From contig NC_048894.1 of the NCBI RefSeq assembly GCF_011077185.1, positions 61,788,657 to 61,852,656 of the forward strand: a stretch of 64,000 bases of DNA. Direction: 5' to 3'. The DNA is from Oxyura jamaicensis. Lineage: Eukaryota > Chordata > Aves > Anseriformes > Anatidae. The translations under genes and the position numbers were made by a program. Shown here in pieces: positions 25,529 to 38,789 of this stretch. How positions within the stretch are numbered: the first letter of the stretch is position 1; each line of letters begins with the position of its first letter. The notes below the pieces were generated by a model. It was given only the letters and a program-made list of their open reading frames with translations, did not search any database and was not told the origin of the DNA.

Positions 25529-27077
25529 CTGCAGTTCTTCTATTTGAGGAAGCAACATCATTTTTTTCCAAATGTTTTATAATTAATGTACTTTTTTAAG
25601 GAGAGAACAGCCTATGTTGCTGCAAATTGGATACACTGGTTATAGGGCTTGAAGTAGAACATTTCAAAATTTCAATATTTTCAACATTTCTTTTCAAAAC
25701 CTGTGACATGAAGGAGAAAAGTCTGTGTTCTCCACTGGGACTTTATGCTGTTTGTAAATGTGTGCTTTCAGAATACAGTAGATAAGTACATGCACTTGTT
25801 TGCTTGAGAGTGGTGATCCGGGAAGGACGGTGAGAAAGATATGCCAGGTTAGGTCCTGGACAAACAATATATTTAAATACGAGCTAAATTTGAAAGCAGG
25901 TGAATATTTGCCTGTAGTCAAGACCAGAGCCTCTAGTGTACTGTATTGGGTTTCTGATCAAGTGTTAATTTGAAATAGCTGGGCAGCGTTTCAGGCTTTA
26001 GCGAGAACTGCCCAGAATAGTTAAATAAAAGATCTAGAAACATGAATTATTTGATAAATGTATTGGGGAAAAGGGTAGCATTTAAGCAGGACTAAAAAGC
26101 TAGCGTTTTAAAATGTTCCTCCCTGCTTTGAAATTTTAGATTTGACAAAAGCTACTCATTGTTAGCCACTGAAAAGCTTACAAATGTGACAAGCTTAGCA
26201 TTTGAACTGTGTAATATATTGTTAGCAATACAGTCATTGTAAGGCAATGGCCTTTGCTGTGGAACAGGGACACTTTCTCCCAAGTCCTGGTCACAGCCCT
26301 TTTGAAATAATTTTTTATTAATCTACTCCATTGCAAACTACTGCAGCTGTCTTAGAGTGGTACTACTACTAGATTGTCCCTCTTGTCATATTTTAAACAG
26401 AAATGTTTAAACATGCTTGAAGAGAATGCTACTAGTCATTGTGTTCTCTAATGAACTAAAAAAAGCAATATAGAAAATACAAAGAATCCATTATATCATG
26501 CATCCTAAGATCACGTGATGGTAAGGCATTGCCAGTACAGTGAAAGTGTCCATGTTTGCCTATCTCTAGCACTAATTAAAAATACTGTGTATCCAATAAA
26601 TATCATCATATGTCATTCTCTGTGACAAGCTAACGGTCTTCATAAGGTTTGTTGACTTTGTACAGTTATTTCATTCACACGTAGTTATTTTATTTTTTTT
26701 ACAATTTTTACAATTTTATTACAAATCTAGCTCCTTGTAACCTGATCTTTAGCACATACCATGTTATTTCCAGTTTCTATGTGTAACCAGTTTTAAATAT
26801 TCTATGGGCTAGATACATTGAAACTCTTTTTTAAACCAAAGTAGGTAGTAGAGAGAAGTCATTAAGGCATAATCATTGTTCTGAACAATGGTAACAGTTT
26901 TCTTTCACTTCACTGATTTTTTTTCTTTAATATTATTTTTAAGTTGAGGCTATTTGGGTTTTATATGTTCTTGGGATTTCATGTCAGTTAGTCCGTCACC
27001 TCTTTTCCTTTATTGTGCACTGGTGAATTTGTTTTGTTACATAAACACCGCATTATGGCTCTTCCCTTTTCTACTAG
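25529..27077. other. AT-rich noncoding DNA upstream of the candidate exon
   Basis: I see no gene or repeat family. The last 30 bases (GCTCTTCCCTTTTCTACTAG at the end) form a polypyrimidine tract and acceptor for the exon candidate that follows. Confidence 0.5.
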
Positions 27078-27188
27078 GTGGCTGTTCTACAATCCCAGAG
27101 TCTGACTTGGAGGAAAGAGTAGTTGTACCGGGCTCCATGGCAACATTTACCAATCACAAGCATGCCACAAAGCAGAAATCCAAGCCTG
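27078..27188 (+). CDS. Candidate internal protein-coding exon, 111 bp, gene unknown
   Basis: A pyrimidine-rich tract ending in CTACTAG is followed by 111 bp and then by CTG-GTAAGA, a strong donor. Only one of the three frames is open through the segment. It starts with two bases of a split codon and ends with the first base of another, so the exon is symmetric (phase 1 in, phase 1 out) and could be included or skipped without shifting the frame. The peptide begins G-C-S-T-I-P-E-S-D-L-E-E-R and ends T-K-Q-K-S-K-P. It is hydrophilic, with an acidic start and a basic, Lys-rich end, and no membrane segment, so it looks like a linker or cytoplasmic tail piece. GC content is near one half, against roughly one third in the surroundings. 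I do not recognise the protein. Chance is possible, since splice-like pairs around short open segments are not rare in 64 kb; four others that I examined were rejected or left uncalled. Confidence 0.45.
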
Positions 27189-30100
27189 GTAAGAAAAGGA
27201 AAATTACTTTGCTTTACTTAGATAATGCATAGCTCTTTTCAGAATGCTTGTGGACTTGTGAAACAAACAGTATACATTTCAGGCTTTCTTAGTATCATTT
27301 TAAATTTTTATTGTCTTAATACTAAAATATATAGGATCTGAGTTTATTCAGCTACTTCTGTCAAGATGTAAATTGTAGAAATCAGTCTTGGAATTAAAAA
27401 GCTATACAGTTGAAAGGTTTTGTGTCATGTTATGAATGAGACTCTTGAAAATTTTATTCACAACCTCTTCCACAGGAGCAGAATGAAACTGAGGAATGTT
27501 TTCTGCAATAAAAGGATTATTATTATTATTTTTTTTTTCTGCAGTATGGCAGGTTAGACTTTGTGCCAGCTGATTAAAATATAGGCATTACTTATCATTT
27601 GTAGGAAGACTTCCTAGAATTTCAGAAAAATATTATTGGATATAATAGAATAAAATTATACTAGCTATAAAATATGCTGCATATGGTGATGACACATTTT
27701 CTGGAAAGACTTCATGCTGCCGGGAACTGTGATATAGTGTTAACATATTTTAAGAGCAATACTGTAAAGTAGTGCATTGCAGTTTAATAAAGTGCCTGGT
27801 AAGCTCTCAGACTTAAGACAATGTCTCATTCTGTTTACTAAGTTGTACCTTAACTTTTTTCCCCCCTTCATTGTTTATTATGCCTTTATCAAGCATTTAA
27901 TTTTAAACATATTTCAGTGTTGTTCATATATCAGATTTGTTCACTATAGATGGGTTTTGAAGTCAGGCTAAGAAGAATAGAAGAAACACAGAGGTTGCAT
28001 CCATCAATATTCAGAAATAGAAGGTTAGAAAGTCCTTACACGTCTGCAGAAAGCAGTTAATAATTTGTTTGTTGTCCATCCAACTTCTTGTTTGTCTGGC
28101 CAACTCTTACACAGACAGGCATGGAGTGGGAACATATAGTTAATTGCAATAGCAAAATTTGTCTTAGTGAATTTTAATAGTGGCCAGGGAAGAAAGATAC
28201 ATATTAGAACAATGTGTAATAATTGTCACAATTTAACTTGAAACTCCAGAATGAGTATCTGCTCACTAAAACAACCTGAAAAATCCACTGAAGGCCTACA
28301 GCTTGGACTTTTCTAGAGTGCTTATTACTTGCACAGCGACTTCAGGTCAGAAGAAGGGAAGCTGTCAAAGTTGACATATGTATTGTTTAACCTTTGTCAT
28401 AGAGATATATTAAGTGCCCTCCTAGTAAGTATATCATCTCTCTTATGTAGGATGCAATATTGATAAAATTCCAGCTTCAGGCAACTGCACCTATAAATCA
28501 GAAGCATGTGACAGGCAATCCCCCTGTTTGTCTGATGCTCCATTCTTCTGATCAAGCAGGTGGGGTGGTAATTTAGAGAGTGCATTTCAGTGTTCTTCAG
28601 GAGATAATACTCTGTGTTTAAATAACCTGATGGCTGAAAAATCTATAATGATAGGAAAAGTGTAAAGATATATGAATTAATTCCAGAAACAGAAGCATTG
28701 GGACCTGCATATCCTACTATAAATTTTAGCCCATGTAAGTCTTAGTCTCAGAAAATTGAGACTTGCATCACGCAACTGGCTGTTGTTTTGTAACTTTCTA
28801 TAAATGGCAGAATGAAAAATTTAAAAACTTTAAATAAGTCTTTAGGTTTATAGATGTGTTATACCAATTAATTTAATTAATCACAGTAAGAATTGACTGC
28901 CATCTGCCAGTTAGTGCTGCAATACAGAGGGAGCCTAGAATATCTGCCACTGAGCTGTCTGGAAATTCTAATTGCTACACGTTTAAGAGCCAAGGGAGCT
29001 ACTTAAACCATAAGGTAACACCAGGCATGAAAGCACAGCATTGCAGTGTTTTCTGTACATGATATTTTTGGCCTGAGTTCTTGTTCAGAGAACACTAGAG
29101 ACTACAGCAAGAGCATGGTGAGTATGCTGAGCCCTCAAAGGAAATTTATCTTCTGTATCTTTTTTTTTTTTTTTTTTTAACTTTGCATTTAATTTAGCTA
29201 TGCCCAATCAACAAGAGAAAAGCAAAAGGGAGAAAGTAAATTTGAAATTCTTTCTTTCTTGATAGATCTTCCTTCATTTCCTGAGGGAGTTCAAGACAGA
29301 TTTTGGTTATAAAATGAGAGGTTTTTTTTTTGTTTGTTTGTTTGTTTTTTCTTTTTGTAGGTGGTATTTGTTATTCATACCTCTCGCTATGGAGGTAGTT
29401 TAACTGCAGTGAAGAATTAATACTGGCTTCAGACAAATTTCTGCATTTAGCTGATGTTTTCCATATGGCCGTGTCAGGTCAACTGATATGCTTATGTGTG
29501 GATGTGGGCACAAAGGTTGATACCCCTGAGTAGGGAACATGAAAAGAAACATATCTAAGTAACAGACTTGCATTCACAGAGGAAGATGGAAATCAAAGGA
29601 ATAAAATGAGCTAATCAAGTTAGAATATTCCAAAGAATTCTGTAGGTCAGTGGAGAACATCACCTGAATCTAGTGGACTTCCATCTATCAAAACAGTGAA
29701 AAGTGTAGTTATGTACTTGCTCAGTCTGCTGCCAGACCAAATCGTAGCAACAGTATTTTGTACAGGTTAAAGTCCATTTATAGTTATATACAATGTAGTG
29801 CAAAAAAGAAGTAGTGTACTTGCCATAATAGGATCATTTCTATATCAGAAAAAGGGATAAACTCTGATTTTCCCACTGATACAGAATGCTAGATTATGGC
29901 AAAATGGAAGCAGTTCTCCATAGCAGTAGAAGAAAACAGAACAAAGCATATTATCTACTGAAAAGAACAATAACATTTGACTTGCAAATATCTCAGCAGG
30001 AAGCTCTGGGAGTGCTTCATAGAGAAAGGGAGAAACAAGAATTCTCCCTGAGATGCTGTACTAGGACATCTTGGTTGGTTATAGTTAAATTGCTTGTGGG

Positions 30101-33100
30101 TCTAAATCTGCTGAAGAGAAGTGCTATTAAGGAGGCTGGAACACAGAGGAAAAATGAGCTAAAGAGAAAGCATCAAGAGCAAGAGGAGTCCTGAATTATG
30201 TGCCAGACTGTGGGCTCCCTGTCAGTATATTTAAATTATTACTGCTGTGATGTCTGCTTGCCTGGACAATGTTTGTCTAGTCTTGAGCTAGCTATCTCCA
30301 TTATTGCTAGCAAACTGCCTGTTATAGTACAGCATCGAACCCTGGCAGTAGAACTTAACAAAACTCTAAGTAAATACCCATATATAATACACCATTTAGT
30401 TTGCATTGAACTCTTGCTGCTAATAAATACTTGAGCTTGCCAATCTCTTGCTAAAGAGATTGTATGTGGTGAACAGAGATGGGTGCCAGTCACTGCATTG
30501 TATGCTAGTATGGTCTTTGGGCACACTGAGAATTTTTAAAATTAATTTTATGAACCAATGTAGACCTAGCAAAGAGGTCACAGCCTTAAATGTGTTGTGG
30601 ATATGTAAAGATCTTTAGGGACTAAGACATCGAAGATCATGCTGTGCTATGAGTATGCTGTAGGGTAGCATCTGGTCACAGATTTGCATGTCATCTAGTA
30701 TAAAATATTACATTGAGACTTTCCATGCAGCTGCTATAAATGTCAATGAGTTGGAATGGATTCTTAGGACAGCCAAAGATGAAATCTAGCAGTCTTGATG
30801 CAAGTCTTTGCAAGGACAGAATGAATGATTCTGGCCCAGTCATGGAATCTCTTTGGAGAGGGAATTAATGGCTGTATGGTGTTTAATTTTTACTGCTGAC
30901 ATAGTTCATGCTGATTTTTATTTTATTTTTTCCTAATCCACGTGTGTTGTGACTCCATACTAAAGAATGGGATCAGGTTCATAATATTTGAGAAAGAATA
31001 CTATTATTGCAGTTGTAAGATTCTCGTAAACATCTTTTGCTTTGAATGTGTACAAAAATACTCCCTTGAATGTTCTCCATCCCAATGAATGGAACATAAT
31101 TCTTCTTCCCTCATACCCCCTCAAGGCACTGTGTCTGTGTGAATTACATTTGGAGGAGTAACTTGAGCATGATAAATCTACTCCTGCTAACTTTAATCTT
31201 GGTGTTTCGGTTAGTGTGAGGACAGAGCAGCACAGATCTCGTCAGGCTGGTAGAGAGCTTGAGTATGATTTTAAGTTCTGAGTCCACTTTGAAGTCTCTG
31301 TTGTTTCATAATTACTTTTTTTCCATGAGCTTACAACTACAATACCAATACAGATACGCTGACCTCTACTGCAATCACAAGTACAAATACAGTGATTGTA
31401 GACTCTCTTTTGTACAGGTCCTGTAGGCTTCCTTTCTGTTTGTTATGCTCTTCCTGTTGTCTTCCATTTTCTTCTTTACAAGTTATATTTTCATACTGAA
31501 GTTGCAGTCATCTTGATAGAGTGAGTGGTATTGTTTCAATGAGAAGTTTTCATATGCTCTGGAAGGTAACAGTTAAGCATAATTCAGAAAATCTCTTTCT
31601 CAAGTTCTTAACTATTTCTGAGAGAGATGGAAATGGAGCTTGTAGGAAATAAGTATAAGGAAGTGGGGATCTTTTGGATGAAATAAGCGCAATTGTATTT
31701 GTCAGAATGTATCCATTAAATTGACTGTTCTGTATTCCTCGTATGCTACTGCTGCCCACTGCTTAGAATGTAAGAATTACCGTATTTTTTTTTAACCTAT
31801 ATTCCTAGTCAATAGGCATAATGGATCCAATTGCATTTTTATGAGTAAGGAGTTTCATGCTGGTAAATCATGAGTACCTCCACCTCAAGCAATGTTGTAG
31901 GAAAATGAAATGAACAATTAGTATGAATCAGAGACTGGGGTGCTTTTTTTGTTTATTTATTTATTTTTGTGGAACAATAGTTCGGATCGCTTTGCAGTTT
32001 ACTTAGTTGTTCATGATTTTACAACACTGGGAGTCAGATTTGTCAAGTTTCATGTCATGCAGCTGTTAGAATTCTCACAGCATGTAAGACTTGATATTCC
32101 TGGCAGAATTTTTCACCATGATTCTGTAAATCTATCTTGCAAATGATCTATCTAACCAAAGAAAGTTTTAAATATTTATGTGAAATATTTGCCTAAATTT
32201 GCCATGATAATTCACATTGAATTTCTGAGAGAGCAACAAAGACCATGGGCTGGTATTTACATTAATTGTTTAAATACAAATATTTCAGATAAGCTATTCA
32301 TGAGACCAAAGGTTTGGCATTTGCACTCGTTACTGTGCTACCACTGTTTTTAGTTAAATTCTTTGTATTTTGGTGTCATGCAAATATTTAGATGACTTAA
32401 AGATTAAATTTCAAAGTACTCTTCTTGTATGATTATATTTAGTAAAATAAATATACTTTCATATTTTAATACTCATTGCATCTAAGACCAAAAACGCCTC
32501 CGCATTTTTAGTTATATATTGTAATAGATTTTAACGGTCTTTAATTTAAAGCATCTGGCTTATTACTTTAGATTAAATACAAAGACAGCTACACAGAAAT
32601 GATTGTGAGGTTGAGCTATAAACTCCAGGAAAACCACATACTGAGCAAAATTTTCAAAACATTCTCCAAAGTTTCACCCAGACGTTGCACAGCTGCATGT
32701 CTTTTCCTACAAGTTTTATTTATTGTATTTTATTTGTTATTTTATATGTTATTTTATCTAGATAGCTGTATGAAAATGTTTACGTAGATGCTGTGACTGC
32801 AGTTTAAGAAGATCTTTCAATGTTAGCTTTCTAATCAAAGATTGCTGACATTATTGTGCCTAGACAATTTCAGGAACTGTTAGATGATTCCAGCCCACAA
32901 AGATAGACAGTTACTACAACCTTACATAAACAATTCTTGTTAGTAAAGAAGATTGGAAACATTTTTCTTTAAAGGGCCCAGTGGCACATTGAAAATTTAG
33001 GTATGTGCCTAATTTTTTCTTATAAATCACGATTTATATGAATACACAAGTGTGTGAAACTGCAATATACAGAGTAACTCATCACAAAATAATGTAATTA

Positions 33101-35876
33101 CAAGATAAAGTGTTACGATAGGGTTTCCTTTGTTTGATTTCAGAAAGGAATATTCTTAAACATTTGGCTTAGCACAAACAACTAAAAAGCTTTTGGATAA
33201 AATTTGTTGCCAACTTCTACTGAGTGTATCTATTTTTATATTGTACCTTTCTTATTATTGTCGTTTACCTACACAAATGAGCAGGGAGACATCCTTGAAT
33301 TAGTCTTGAAAGGTGTTGAAATGTGCTGTAAAAAATCTATGAGAGGAGGTTTATTAAAATTTCTATTTGCTCTAGATCAGACATTGATACATAGAATTAC
33401 TAACTACAGTGTATTTTTGAAGTACACAAGTAAGATCCAGGTGGCCTTACTGCTGTTATTGCAGTTATCATCAAGTTTGCTACACTGGTAGTCATTTGGA
33501 TACTGATATTCCTGCCAACTACAGCAAAAGTGTTTTCAGTGTAACATAGCCAAGCAATTAACTTTTTCAGGTTACACAGTATAATAGGACAGAAATCAAT
33601 CCTAATCAATTTCTAATGGTAACATGCATCAGTAGAAATGTATAAATTAAGCTAAAGATTATTTTGGGAAAATGTACATGCTGTCTGGAATAAAATTTCA
33701 TGCCTATAATGAACTTTCAAAACGGACTGTATCGATCAAAATTGTTCTCACTGCAGATTTCTCAGCTCTCCATGGCTACGGTTTTGAACCAACATTGTCT
33801 GAAGCTTGGCTACTCTGTACTTATGACAAAATTAGTAAGAACAGGTCTGATTTCAGAAGTATTTTTTAAAAAATCATTGAAGGTGCAACTAGTGGGATTT
33901 TGCTGAAGTTAGAAGGGGTAACTGTGCCTTTGACAGTTTGAGTTAGGTTTCAAGCATTTTGGCAGTTGAGTTGCAACACAATATTTTGTCCTTGAGCTAA
34001 TAAAGAGTCTTGAGTCAGAAACAAAACTGGCATAAAACACTGAACCCTGTGATGGCTGCAGGTAAGTGAAAGCTTCTTCAAGACCTAACCTTATTGGAAG
34101 CCCACTTATATATTTCCCACTGATATATTGTGGTACTGTGAGACTAGATCCTTTGTTTTTTTTCTATATGACATTATCATCTGAAACAAAAGATACTAGT
34201 AGCCTACAGCTGGGCCCATCTAATACTTTTAAACTGCTAAGCTAATTGTTTCCACAAGAAAAGGTGCAAAGAAAATCACTGGGCTACAAAAAGCCTGTTT
34301 TTCTGGAGAGACTTGAAGAGATTTATGGAAGTTTTCTTTTCCACAGAGTCTGTTTTTCTAAAGAGCACTGCAGCTTAAAAGATTAATGTGAGAATTCCTT
34401 CATTAAGTCAATACCAAATGAAGTACAGTTTCCCCTTTAATAGTAGCTTGTATATAGATCTTCTGTGAAATGTAACATAATACATGGGAAAGTAGGAAGT
34501 CTTTATGTTCTAATATTTGCAGATTCAAATACACTATATCAAGTATTATCCATATTTCTGCAGTGGGTAAAGAGATCATCTCAAAGGTTGTGGTGGTGTT
34601 TTACAAAACATTTCCTTTCAAAGGTTTACAAAAAAGATTGACTAATTACAGTTCGTTTCATGACTGTCAATGAAACAAAGAACCAAGGGATACCTTATAC
34701 TTTGTTTCGTGGGATGTCCCAGAAATTGCTGAGATCACAGCACAGTTTTACGATTTGAGAACTCCAAGACATTCTTAAAATTACTAGCAAACAGTTGCTA
34801 TTTTTGCAGTTAAGGGAGCAGGAGCGATATAATACTGTATCCTCAGCTTTTTGAGAGTCTGTGAAAAGACTTTCCTTATTTTTATCAGGTTTTGAACATG
34901 AGAATTGCTGATGGACAGTAGAAGGGAAGGAACATGTAGCAAAACATAGGTTGATAAGAAAGGGTGGGCTAAATATGAAAAATAAATACCAAAACCAAAT
35001 ACATTGTTAAGAGTTCTGAATGGATGTTATATCTAATAAAAAATGAATCGTAGCACAGTGGAAGAAATCAAAACAAGAGAAGTTTAAAAGCTTTTTATAT
35101 GACTAAATGGTGTTATTTATACTTCCTTGGCAATTATCCTAAATGACCAAGCATAAGAGAACTTGGTGCTTGTCTGTCACTAGGATTCATTCACTCAGTC
35201 TTCCTCTGCCATTGAAGATGGGCAGAACAGAAAGCAGTCTAATCACTCTTTTCTGTTTGCTGCTGCTTACTTTTCCTCTGTAGTGGTGAAAGTTAATGGT
35301 CTGTTTTCCTTGCTAATATTTATAAGATTTCTTGTAATGTTTTTGTTTCCCCATGCCAGTTATTTTCTCCATCATATCAAATGTTGTCATCTAAAGCGCA
35401 CAGTGCAAATATGTCCAGCACTTTGTTTCTGGTAGATATGAACTGCTGGCTGTTATTTTCTCTAATCTACCAGTATGGTGAGCTCTTTTCACCAAATACT
35501 GAGTACAACTTGTTTCTCAAGGCATCTATTTCCTCACATAATGCTTTAATGACTCTTACAAGCAATTTCTTGTATCTATTTTTTTTTTTTTAACAGAAAA
35601 ATCATCATTTTGCTCAGAACAAATATAACTTTGCACTGTGTATGTTTAGTTTAATCTATTATTCCCCACTTCAGTTCTTTTATCAGATCGTTATTGGCTT
35701 GCAGGATTGTACACTGGTATCTATTCCACTTTCTTTACATTGTAGAGGTGTCTATAAAAATTACTTTCTGCTAATGATTATTTACATTTGTATTTGATGT
35801 TAATGGCTCCTATATGGTTTTGATAGTCTTTGAGAAATATAAAAAATCCAAGCTGTTCTGGTTTCTAACAAAGTAC

Positions 35877-35909
<33 letters not shown>

Positions 35910-37732
35910 GAATAAAAGGACAGAGAAACATTATTCAAATGCCCACTCAACATACCGAGCCAAGAAAGATTTAGTGACTGCCAGGTATTTTTATTAAATT
36001 CATGTCAGCTTTTCATGGCCCTGGACGACAATGTTGGCAGGCAGAAGAGAATACAGACATTTTTTGCTTCCACCATCCATGTTCATTTATGAAAAGTAAT
36101 TGAAAGGAACATGTTCAATAGCACAAAACAAAGACAAGCAATCCATTTTGACCCTTTGTGCTTCTGAAAAACTGTACCAAAGTTTTTAGTAAATTCTGAA
36201 ATCTCATTGGGACCTCCAAGGATTTTTTTTGTCTGATGCAGAAACTTCAGATTATAGTTGTATGGTTCATGTTATATATGTCAGACTACAGAATAAAAGT
36301 TACTTCTGTCCTCAAACTTTGAGTTTCACTACCCTTCTCATAATTGTAAAGTTAGTACTAATGTATTGTTTGACATATCATATGAGTATTTGTTAAATGC
36401 AGAATGAAGCTGTAAAATGGTTTTCCAGGTGTCTTTTTCCAGGTTATACAAAAAGCCAAGACTCACTTTGTAGCTTGTCAACATTGGCCACCTAAGGGAG
36501 ATTAGGTCTAGGTCTGCAGGAACTGTTGCTGGAAAAAAGAAGGCATTGTGGAAGTGTTAGAGGTTATTTTCCAAAATATATTCTTATAGAAGTAATGTTA
36601 GTATCTCAGACTCTTCCTCCCCACCCCCTCCCCCCCACATTCCAAAAGGTAGCCATCCACATTATGAGCTAAAGGATTAAACTTTATTTCAAAAAGGAAA
36701 AAAGACTTTTGAGGTACAAGATTGCAAAAAGGCACCTGGAACTGCTAGTATCAGTTCTCTCTGGAGGGCTGACTCTGCAACCTCTTGAAAAATAAGGGAT
36801 TTGAATAGAAACATTGACTCTTTTAAAGAACTGCTGACATGTCTGAAATGATGGAGCACAATCCCACATACTTTTTGCTGGAGATAGTTACTAGAATTGC
36901 AAATAGGTTTTTCATGTCATTTTGTGAAAATTATCAGTGCCATTATAAGCCACGTGGTGCATTGGTATAGCTTTGTGATGCATTGTCAAGGAATGGATGC
37001 TAGCAGTAATACAGTTCATGTATGATGCCAGAACATATCTTAGTTAAATAAGAACAGTAGAGGAATATTTCCAGAGTTCATAAGTCTGGATTTTTTTTCT
37101 CTTAAGAGTGAAATATTCCAGAAGTTGCTGCACCAATGAGGTTCTACAGTACAATTCTATAAAGGTAATGCAATTATCATGTTCATACAGGTAGGTAATG
37201 CTGTGATACTGGTGTTGACATGTCTCAAAAGAGGCTTAGACCCCCAATCCTGATAGTTTATTGTAGCTCAAAGTTGCACAGTAATTCTTAATTCAGAGAA
37301 AGTTCTCATTATAGTATTTTGGAGCAGTACATATTTCAGTCATTTTGGCTGTAGCTCTTAAAACCAGTCATTTTACTGAAAATGTATGATAAAATTCTTA
37401 TTTTTAGTTTGTATGTGATAGTGTTAGGAGTTCTTCCATAGTTCTTTGAAAGCGTGGTGGCACAGTTCCATGTTGTGAATGTATGCCTAATTCACAGAAG
37501 ATAATGTTTTATTTTTAATAGTATTATCTTTTGGGGCCTCACCTCCATCTTGATGTGCTGTCACAACTATCACGGCTGATGGCTTTTCACAAGGTCCTTG
37601 GTTCTCAATTTGATTCTTATAACCTGTGACTGTGAGATGCAACGCATGTGACCATGTTGCCCCCAGTGCTTAAATGTGTCCTGTATTTGAAACTTCACTG
37701 GGAAATTCAAATGTAGTTCATTTTAGTAGTTG
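27189..37732. other. Long AT-rich noncoding stretch, no gene recognised
   Basis: No CR1 or other clear transposon appears in more than 10 kb. Simple tracts are poly-T at 27,528-27,539 and 29,160-29,178, (TTTG)n at 29,323-29,345 and poly-A at 35,881-35,907. Open frames such as 29,886-30,194 and 33,204-33,491 have no recognisable domain. A strong donor-like CAG-GTAAGTG at 34,059 has no open upstream segment with an acceptor. If the candidate exon at 27,078 is real, this would be its downstream intron. Confidence 0.5.
35881..35907. repeat. Poly-A tract, 27 bp
   Basis: An uninterrupted A run. The sequence before it does not look like a processed transcript, with no AATAAA signal close upstream and no open frame, so I treat it as a simple tract. 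Confidence 0.9.
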
Positions 37733-38426
37733 GTTTAACAAGGCCAAGTGCCGGGTCCTGCACCTGGGGCGTAATAACCCCAAGCAGAGCTACAGGCTGG
37801 GAGATGAGTGGTTGGAGAGCTGCCAGGCGGAGAAGGACCTGGGAGTGATAGTGGACAGTCGGCTGAATATGAGCCAGCAGTGTGCTCAGGTGGCCAAGAA
37901 GGCCAACGGCATCCTGGCTTGTATCAGAAATAGTGTGACCAGCAGGGCTAGGGAGGTGATCGTCCCCCTGTACTCGGCTCTGGTGAGGCCGCACCTCGAG
38001 TACTGTGTTCAGTTTTGGGCCCCTCCCTACAAGAAGGACATGGAGGTGCTTGAGCGGGTCCAAAGAAGGGCGACGAAGCTGGTGAGGGGCCTGGAGAACA
38101 AGTCCTACGAGGAGCGGCTGAAGGAGCTGGGCTTATTCAGCCTGGAGAAGAGGAGGCTCAGGGGCGACCTTATCGCTCTCTACAGATACCTTAAAGGAGG
38201 CTGTAGCGAGGTGGGGGTTGGCCTGTTCTCCCACGTGCCTGGTGACAGGACGAGGGGGAATGGGCTAAAGTTGTGCCAGGGGAGTTTTAGGTTAGATGTT
38301 AGGAAGAGCTTCTTTACTGAAAGGGTTGTGAGGCATTGGAACAGGCTGCCCAGGGAGGTGGTGGAGTCACCATCCCTGGAAGTCTTCAAAAGACGTTTAG
38401 ATGTAGAGCTTAGGGATATGGTTTAG
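37733..38426 (+). pseudogene. CR1 ORF2 C-terminal fragment (reverse transcriptase thumb/C-terminus), undamaged
   Basis: About 230 codons of CR1 ORF2 remain with no stop or frameshift up to the natural-looking end R-L-D-V-E-L-R-D-M-V. Visible blocks in order are K-C-R-V-L-H-L-G, E-K-D-L-G-V-I-V-D, L-N-M-S-Q-Q-C-A, V-P-L-Y-S-A-L-V-R-P, Q-F-W-A-P-P-Y-K-K-D, R-R-A-T-K-L-V, L-E-K-R-R-L-R-G-D and W-N-R-L-P-R-E. The endonuclease and the RT catalytic motifs (L-D-F-S-K-A-F-D and F-A-D-D) were never inserted, so the fragment cannot act as an enzyme. The ATG at 37,674 lies in flanking DNA and is accidental. The intact frame suggests this is a recent insertion compared with the copies at 19.8 and 43 kb. 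Confidence 0.9.
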
Positions 38427-38491
38427 TGGGGACTGTTAGCGTTAGGTTAGAGGTTGGACTCGATGATCTTGAGGTCTCTTCCAACCTAGAA

Positions 38492-38519
38492 ATTCTGTGA
38501 TTCTGTGATTCTGTGATTC
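38492..38519 (+). repeat. CR1 3'-terminal octamer repeat
   Basis: Three exact ATTCTGTG units followed by a partial unit end copy A. CR1 elements end in such short repeats and not in poly-A. The reverse transcriptase is thought to recognise this region. Confidence 0.95.
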
Positions 38520-38637
38520 ATGATGCTCTAAGTTTGACTATATTTAATGCAAGTTGTCTGGCCCATTCTGGTCAAGGGACACATCAACTACAATAACAGA
38601 ATACAAAATATTAGGCTCTAAGAACTCATGTGAGTTC
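38520..38637. other. 118-bp spacer between convergent CR1 copies A and B
   Basis: Unique AT-rich sequence between the two facing CR1 3' ends. I see no target-site duplication that clearly belongs to either element. Confidence 0.6.
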
Positions 38638-38789
38638 ATAGAATCACAGAATATCCCGAGTTGGAAGGGACGCATAAGGATCATCAAGTCCAACTCCTGG
38701 TACCGCACAGGACTACCCAGAATTTTAGACCATGTGACTAAGTGCACAGTCCAATCGCTTCTTAAATTCAGACAGGCTTGGTACAATGA

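Larger units (their letters stand above)
37733..38519 (+). mobile_element. CR1 LINE copy A, 5'-truncated, young-looking
   Basis: Homology with copy D (49,334 onward) begins at about 37,733 with TTCAACAAGGCCAAGTGCCG-like sequence and continues to the 3' end. The element contains the last part of ORF2, a 3' UTR with GAGGTTGGACTCGATGATCT, and a tail of three exact ATTCTGTG octamers plus a partial one (38,492-38,519). The octamer tail marks the 3' terminus used for target-primed reverse transcription in CR1. Its 3' end faces that of copy B across about 118 bp. Confidence 0.97.

Noticed and set aside
34040..34070. Excellent donor-like CAG-GTAAGTG
   Set aside because: No upstream acceptor gives an open frame, so a coding exon cannot be supported. 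A noncoding transcript is possible but unseen.
35881..35907. 27-bp poly-A as the tail of a processed pseudogene or SINE
   Set aside because: The upstream 300 bp have no AATAAA signal at the right distance, no gene-like frame and no visible flanking direct repeat.
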